From positions 1 to 30,833 of the IMG/VR virus record IMGVR_UViG_3300032006_000049: 30,833 nt of DNA, one strand, 5' to 3'. The DNA is from a virus. How positions within the stretch are numbered: the stretch's first letter is position 1; each line of letters begins with the position of its first letter. Both the position numbers and the translations under genes were made by a program. The notes under the pieces were generated by a model, which worked only from the letters and a program-made list of their open reading frames with translations, was not told the origin of the DNA and searched no databases. This document shows positions 28,116-30,833 of the stretch, piece after piece.

Positions 28116-28332
28116 AGCAAAGGCAATCTTGTTAGCTTGGATAAAAACTGTAATTAAGAAAGATCAACATCATACGATTACCCCTGAGAAATTTTCTATC
28201 TTAATTAAGAATCCAAGTTACTATTGGCAAGGGAGAACATTACTTTTACAACCTATGTCTTATCGTGGGATTGTACAAACTTTAAAGAAGCACCCCAACT
28301 GGACCTTAGAGGATTTTAAACAAAATGTATAA
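28081..28332 (+). CDS. Unknown basic protein (83 aa)
   Basis: This 83-residue protein is basic with a helical start (KQMRKIRHKAKAILLAWIKT) and a block TITPEKFSILIKNPSYYWQG. Its start lies in the end of the zinc-ribbon gene (35-base overlap) with AGGGA before it. No family recognised. Confidence 0.65.
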   Translation: MNPKQMRKIRHKAKAILLAWIKTVIKKDQHHTITPEKFSILIKNPSYYWQGRTLLLQPMSYRGIVQTLKKHPNWTLEDFKQNV

Positions 28333-28645
28333 ACCCTTACCTAATTCATTAACTATTAAAACTTCAAAAGTTAATGGGCTAGGTTTGTTTGCTAAAGAAG
28401 CAATACCTAAAGCTACTAACTTAGGGATGACTCATATAAGAATAGGGGAAAAAATTATTCGAACTCCCCTCGGTGGATTTATTAATCATGCTAATGATTC
28501 TAACTGTATTAAGGTAGAATTATTAATGACTAATCATGATGATCCTGCAGTTAAGTTTGATTATAAGAAGTGGAATCTAATTACAATTAAAGATATTCAA
28601 CAAGGAGAGGAACTAACATTAACATATACGTTTTATAAAATTTAG
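28325..28645 (+). CDS. SET-domain protein (putative lysine methyltransferase)
   Basis: The 106 residues match the SET fold in order: TSKVNGLGLFAKEAIPK (GLGLF at 18-22), GGFINHANDSNC (about 50-61, the NH...N.C AdoMet/lysine-channel motif) and GEELTLTYTF (94-103, with Tyr101). This is a minimal SET domain without pre- or post-SET parts. It could methylate a host or phage protein. It is the last gene of the early operon and ends about 65 bases before a strong terminator. SET proteins are uncommon but known in bacteria and phages. Confidence 0.82.
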   Translation: MYKPLPNSLTIKTSKVNGLGLFAKEAIPKATNLGMTHIRIGEKIIRTPLGGFINHANDSNCIKVELLMTNHDDPAVKFDYKKWNLITIKDIQQGEELTLTYTFYKI

Positions 28646-28670
28646 AGTTTTGGTCGCTGGAGAAGTTGCC

Positions 28671-28698
28671 AAAAAAAAAGGCACCCATAAAGGGTGCC
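28671..28698 (-). terminator. Terminator of the late/lysis operon
   Basis: GGCACCC-ATAAA-GGGTGCC (28680-28698) is a perfect 7-base stem; on the minus strand it is followed by nine T. It is placed 50 bases beyond the stop of the last minus gene. Confidence 0.88.
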
Positions 28699-28710
28699 CT
28701 ATGTGTTGCC

Positions 28711-28741
28711 GAGGGGGAAGTTAATAGCTTCCCTCTTTTTT
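28711..28741 (+). terminator. Terminator of the early operon
   Basis: GAGGGGGAAG pairs with CTTCCCTC (one bulged G) across a 7-base loop, followed by six T on the plus strand. Together with the adjacent minus terminator it separates the two converging operons. Confidence 0.85.
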
Positions 28742-28749
28742 ATTTTATA

Positions 28750-29229
28750 TTATGGTTTTGGTGGATAGTAATTACTTCCTTTCAATAATTCAGTTTCTTT
28801 ACCTTCAGGTTCTTTTTTTAATCCTAGCTTTTCATACATTTTTGAAAGCCAATCTTTAACTAAAGTTTCACCTTCACCAAGATCAAAAACTCTTTGTGAT
28901 TCTGAATTCCAATATTGATATTCATCAAATAATTCCTCAAGACTTAAACCTTTTAAACGATTTGATTCAAATGCTTTATCTTTATCGGTGCCATTTGGAT
29001 ACTTTAATCCGCCTGTAGGATCTCCAAACATATTTCCAGTTATTTCTGCTATAAATTTATTTCTTAAATCAGGGCTATAGATTCCTTGCTCTATAGCTGT
29101 TTTAGTTTGGTCTTCTAAAGAAGGCGGTTCTTTCACCTCTTCTTTTACAAGATTACCTTCTGTATTTTTTGTATCCATAACTTTTTTTTTGTTAAGAATT
29201 TCATTTGTTTGATTCATTAAATCTGCCAT
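28750..29229 (-). CDS. Unknown late protein (159 aa)
   Basis: This 159-residue acidic protein has a charged start and a middle with FIAEITGNMFGDPTGGLKYP and LSLEELFDEYQYWNSESQRV. No domain recognised. It is the last gene of the lysis-end operon; its ATG shares a base with the previous stop (TAATG). Could be virion-associated. Confidence 0.75.
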   Translation of the reverse strand: MADLMNQTNEILNKKKVMDTKNTEGNLVKEEVKEPPSLEDQTKTAIEQGIYSPDLRNKFIAEITGNMFGDPTGGLKYPNGTDKDKAFESNRLKGLSLEELFDEYQYWNSESQRVFDLGEGETLVKDWLSKMYEKLGLKKEPEGKETELLKGSNYYPPKP

Positions 29230-29873
29230 TATTTTAACTCCTTATATGTATAATCGTAACTTCCTTCTTCATGTTCATCTGTAATCCATTTAGAAGTATC
29301 TTCAACTGACCATGTTTTTGTATTAACTAAACGGTTAATTAAATTCTCTGATGGATCTGCTGCTAGTGATGGATCAAAGGCTCTTAATCTATTATTTGGT
29401 TGTATAGCAAAATTACCTTCGTCTAATTGTATAACATGTCCACACTTATGTTGATCAGGTTTTTCTGAATAACCAAAGTTTAATTCATTATAATCCCCAG
29501 AACACCAATCAATAGTAAACAAATAAGTTCCTGTTCGTTTAACTTTACGTCTTGAGATGTATTCCATTTTACAACCTGCTAATTGATAGAAAGTTGTAAC
29601 CCCTACATTGTAGCTAAAGCTATCCCACATCATGAGTTCATTTAAAGGAAGTTCTTTAACTCCTGGTTTAGTACAGAAGGCAGAGATAGGTGCTCGCCAC
29701 CATAGCCCTCCGTCTTCCATCATGTAATGAAATAAGGGAACTTGTTTAGGTAAAGAACTAAATCCAAATATAACGCAATCAAAGTATTTATCGTGGGAAT
29801 CTTTTTGATCTCTTAGATAATTACCACGAACATAACATTCAATAATTGGTATATTTGCATTTAGGTAAGCCAT
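29229..29873 (-). CDS. Conserved marine-phage protein of unknown function (214 aa)
   Basis: This 214-residue protein contains IIECYVRGNYLRDQKDSHDK (about 10-29), FHYMMEDGGLWWRAPISAFC (about 48-67) and MMWDSFSYNVGVTTF. This pattern is very common in marine phage genomes, to my recollection, usually near lysis or virion genes, with no assigned role. It overlaps the endolysin end by 13 bases. Confidence 0.85.
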   Translation of the reverse strand: MAYLNANIPIIECYVRGNYLRDQKDSHDKYFDCVIFGFSSLPKQVPLFHYMMEDGGLWWRAPISAFCTKPGVKELPLNELMMWDSFSYNVGVTTFYQLAGCKMEYISRRKVKRTGTYLFTIDWCSGDYNELNFGYSEKPDQHKCGHVIQLDEGNFAIQPNNRLRAFDPSLAADPSENLINRLVNTKTWSVEDTSKWITDEHEEGSYDYTYKELK

Positions 29874-30310
29874 TCTTTATAATCCTTGCCGTCATAGATC
29901 AATGATTGTTTTCTATTATTATCTTTCGAGTATGAGCAGTGTACCCATCCGCTTGAAGGGTCATCTGAATTATAAAATTCTAGTATAAGTTGGTCGTATA
30001 TTAATTCATTCTTAATGAATTTAGCCAATGTTTTATTATCAACTCCAAACATTTCAAAGTCAGCTGCTTCTCCTTTTGCATGCTGGCTATTTGGGTTGCT
30101 GCCTATGGCAAGGCATAGATCTGCTGAACGATAACCTGAGGTAATAACCATAGGTTTACCAAAATGTCTACGTGTAGGTTCTAAAACCTGTAGACATAAA
30201 TCTGTCAGGCGTTCAATATGCTCTGGCGTAGGAGTATTATCAATACCCTTACGTGTAGCTGTTTGTGATTTTGTTAGTTCTTGTAAATTAAAGTGTCCGC
30301 TTAGTCTCAT
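29861..30310 (-). CDS. Endolysin, peptidase M15 family
   Basis: This 149-residue zinc peptidase would cut peptidoglycan cross-links at lysis. It shows VITSGYRSADLC, then SQHAKGEAADFEMFG with H77 and D84 as metal ligands, and GWVHCSY with H124 as the third, the M15A (HxxxxxxD...H) order. No signal peptide is seen, so export would need a holin. It follows the small membrane protein in the same direction. Confidence 0.9.
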   Translation of the reverse strand: MRLSGHFNLQELTKSQTATRKGIDNTPTPEHIERLTDLCLQVLEPTRRHFGKPMVITSGYRSADLCLAIGSNPNSQHAKGEAADFEMFGVDNKTLAKFIKNELIYDQLILEFYNSDDPSSGWVHCSYSKDNNRKQSLIYDGKDYKEWLT

Positions 30311-30365
30311 AATTAATCTGTGCTGGGAAATCCCGTAATCAATCTGATTACACGAAATCCCATTT
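30311..30365. other. Short spacer with hairpin between membrane protein and endolysin genes
   Basis: The 55 bases contain GTAATC-AATCT-GATTAC (6-base stem) flanked by GGGATTT/AAATCCC repeats. It may tune translation or mRNA stability of the endolysin; no U run, so not a terminator. Confidence 0.45.
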
Positions 30366-30701
30366 TTAGTTTCCCGAGTTAGATGTAAGGGGATTAGATG
30401 TGTTGACTTTAATTTCCTCTAGTTGTAGTTTAAGTAATTCAATTTCTTTTTCTAATACTGCATTTGCTTTTGCATTATTAGATATACCAGAAATATTCTC
30501 AGAAATCATCTTCTGATTATTACCTATTTGTTGTGCTAGAGGTGTAAGATCAGGACCTGTTGCTTCTGTTAAAGCAGTAAGTTTAGTTTGTATTTCACCA
30601 TACTTAACAAAGCCACCTCCAATTGCAACAATTGCTGCAATCAAAGCTGCTATTCCTGCAAGCTGATCTTTCAAATTAAATTTAGTTTTTTCTTTAGCCA
30701 T
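30366..30701 (-). CDS. Single-TM coiled-coil protein (possible holin or lysis accessory)
   Basis: This 111-residue protein has a basic start, one membrane segment (about 14-33, LAGIAALIAAIVAIGGGFVK), then a long periplasm-type coiled coil (about 35-100). Directly upstream of the endolysin, such an arrangement suggests a lysis role (holin-like or spanin-like), but a single N-terminal segment is not diagnostic. GGAG precedes the ATG by eight bases. Confidence 0.75.
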   Translation of the reverse strand: MAKEKTKFNLKDQLAGIAALIAAIVAIGGGFVKYGEIQTKLTALTEATGPDLTPLAQQIGNNQKMISENISGISNNAKANAVLEKEIELLKLQLEEIKVNTSNPLTSNSGN

Positions 30702-30833
30702 TGTTTAACTCCTTAAGTTCCATTAATATTTTTTGTTTCTTATAATGGATCTCATTTAGTTTCTTTGTCTTAATTTCAAGGGTATCATTCTTAGTATAAC
30801 TTGCTAACGTTACATTAGAATATATTTTTCTAG
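30694..30833 (-). CDS. Partial gene cut by right edge (C-terminal 46 residues)
   Basis: On the minus strand a frame is open from the right edge and stops at 30694-30696, overlapping the next ATG by eight bases. The 46 residues are charged and helical (TKKLNEIHYKKQKILMELK), like the end of a coiled-coil late protein. The overlap and the lack of any other use for these bases support it as real. Confidence 0.6.
   Translation of the reverse strand, partial: RKIYSNVTLASYTKNDTLEIKTKKLNEIHYKKQKILMELKELNNG

Overview
This window looks like most of a lytic, low-GC, short-tailed or similarly simple marine phage genome. I judge it to be of the kind that infects SAR11-like or other AT-rich marine bacteria. 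The evidence is the very AT-rich DNA, the dense gene packing, and a familiar marine-phage gene set: small and large terminase, a portal of about 690 residues, a scaffold, a major capsid protein, a stand-alone primase, a DnaB-like helicase, a family A DNA polymerase, an M15 endolysin, a metallophosphoesterase and a DUF3310 protein. I see no integrase, phage RNA polymerase, tRNA or CRISPR array. The host assignment is inference.

Layout. (1) Positions 1-9683, minus strand: the virion module, read right to left as a 341-residue unknown protein, small terminase, a helix-turn-helix-like protein, large terminase, four small proteins, portal, a large unknown protein, a second unknown, scaffold, and a major capsid protein that runs off the left edge. 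(2) Positions 9684-10454: a non-coding control region with two divergent promoters, each matching TTGACA-17-TATAAT exactly, a palindrome between them, several RNA hairpins and a terminator. (3) Positions 10455-14522, mostly minus strand: accessory genes. These are a DUF932 protein, a GP88-like Cys-rich protein, a tightly coupled operon of very small and mostly membrane proteins, and a 257-residue unknown. One 58-residue gene on the plus strand sits inside with its own promoter and terminator. (4) Positions 14812-28645, plus strand: the early/replication operon, starting with many small unknown genes and then a DNA methyltransferase-like protein, primase, helicase, DNA polymerase, a 74-residue protein with an SSB-like tail, a possible ssDNA-binding protein, a Cas4-like nuclease, a second nuclease, a metallophosphoesterase, DUF3310, a zinc ribbon and a SET-domain protein. 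(5) Positions 28671-30833, minus strand: the lysis end, with two unknowns, an M15 peptidase endolysin, a membrane/coiled-coil protein and a gene cut by the right edge.

The genes in region 5 run the same way as region 1 and end at a minus-strand terminator at 28671-28698. The simplest reading is a circular or permuted genome in which the late transcript starts near 9811, runs left off the window, and returns at the right edge to finish at that terminator. The missing part would hold the tail genes. Replication and late genes are therefore transcribed divergently, and the host sigma70 RNA polymerase would be enough for all recognised promoters.

The least explained parts are the chain of 25-71 residue genes at 12189-13284, the structured non-coding transcript after 9932, the self-contained 58-residue gene at 13503, the SSB-tail-bearing small protein at 23073, and two promoters that place the start codon at the expected transcription start.
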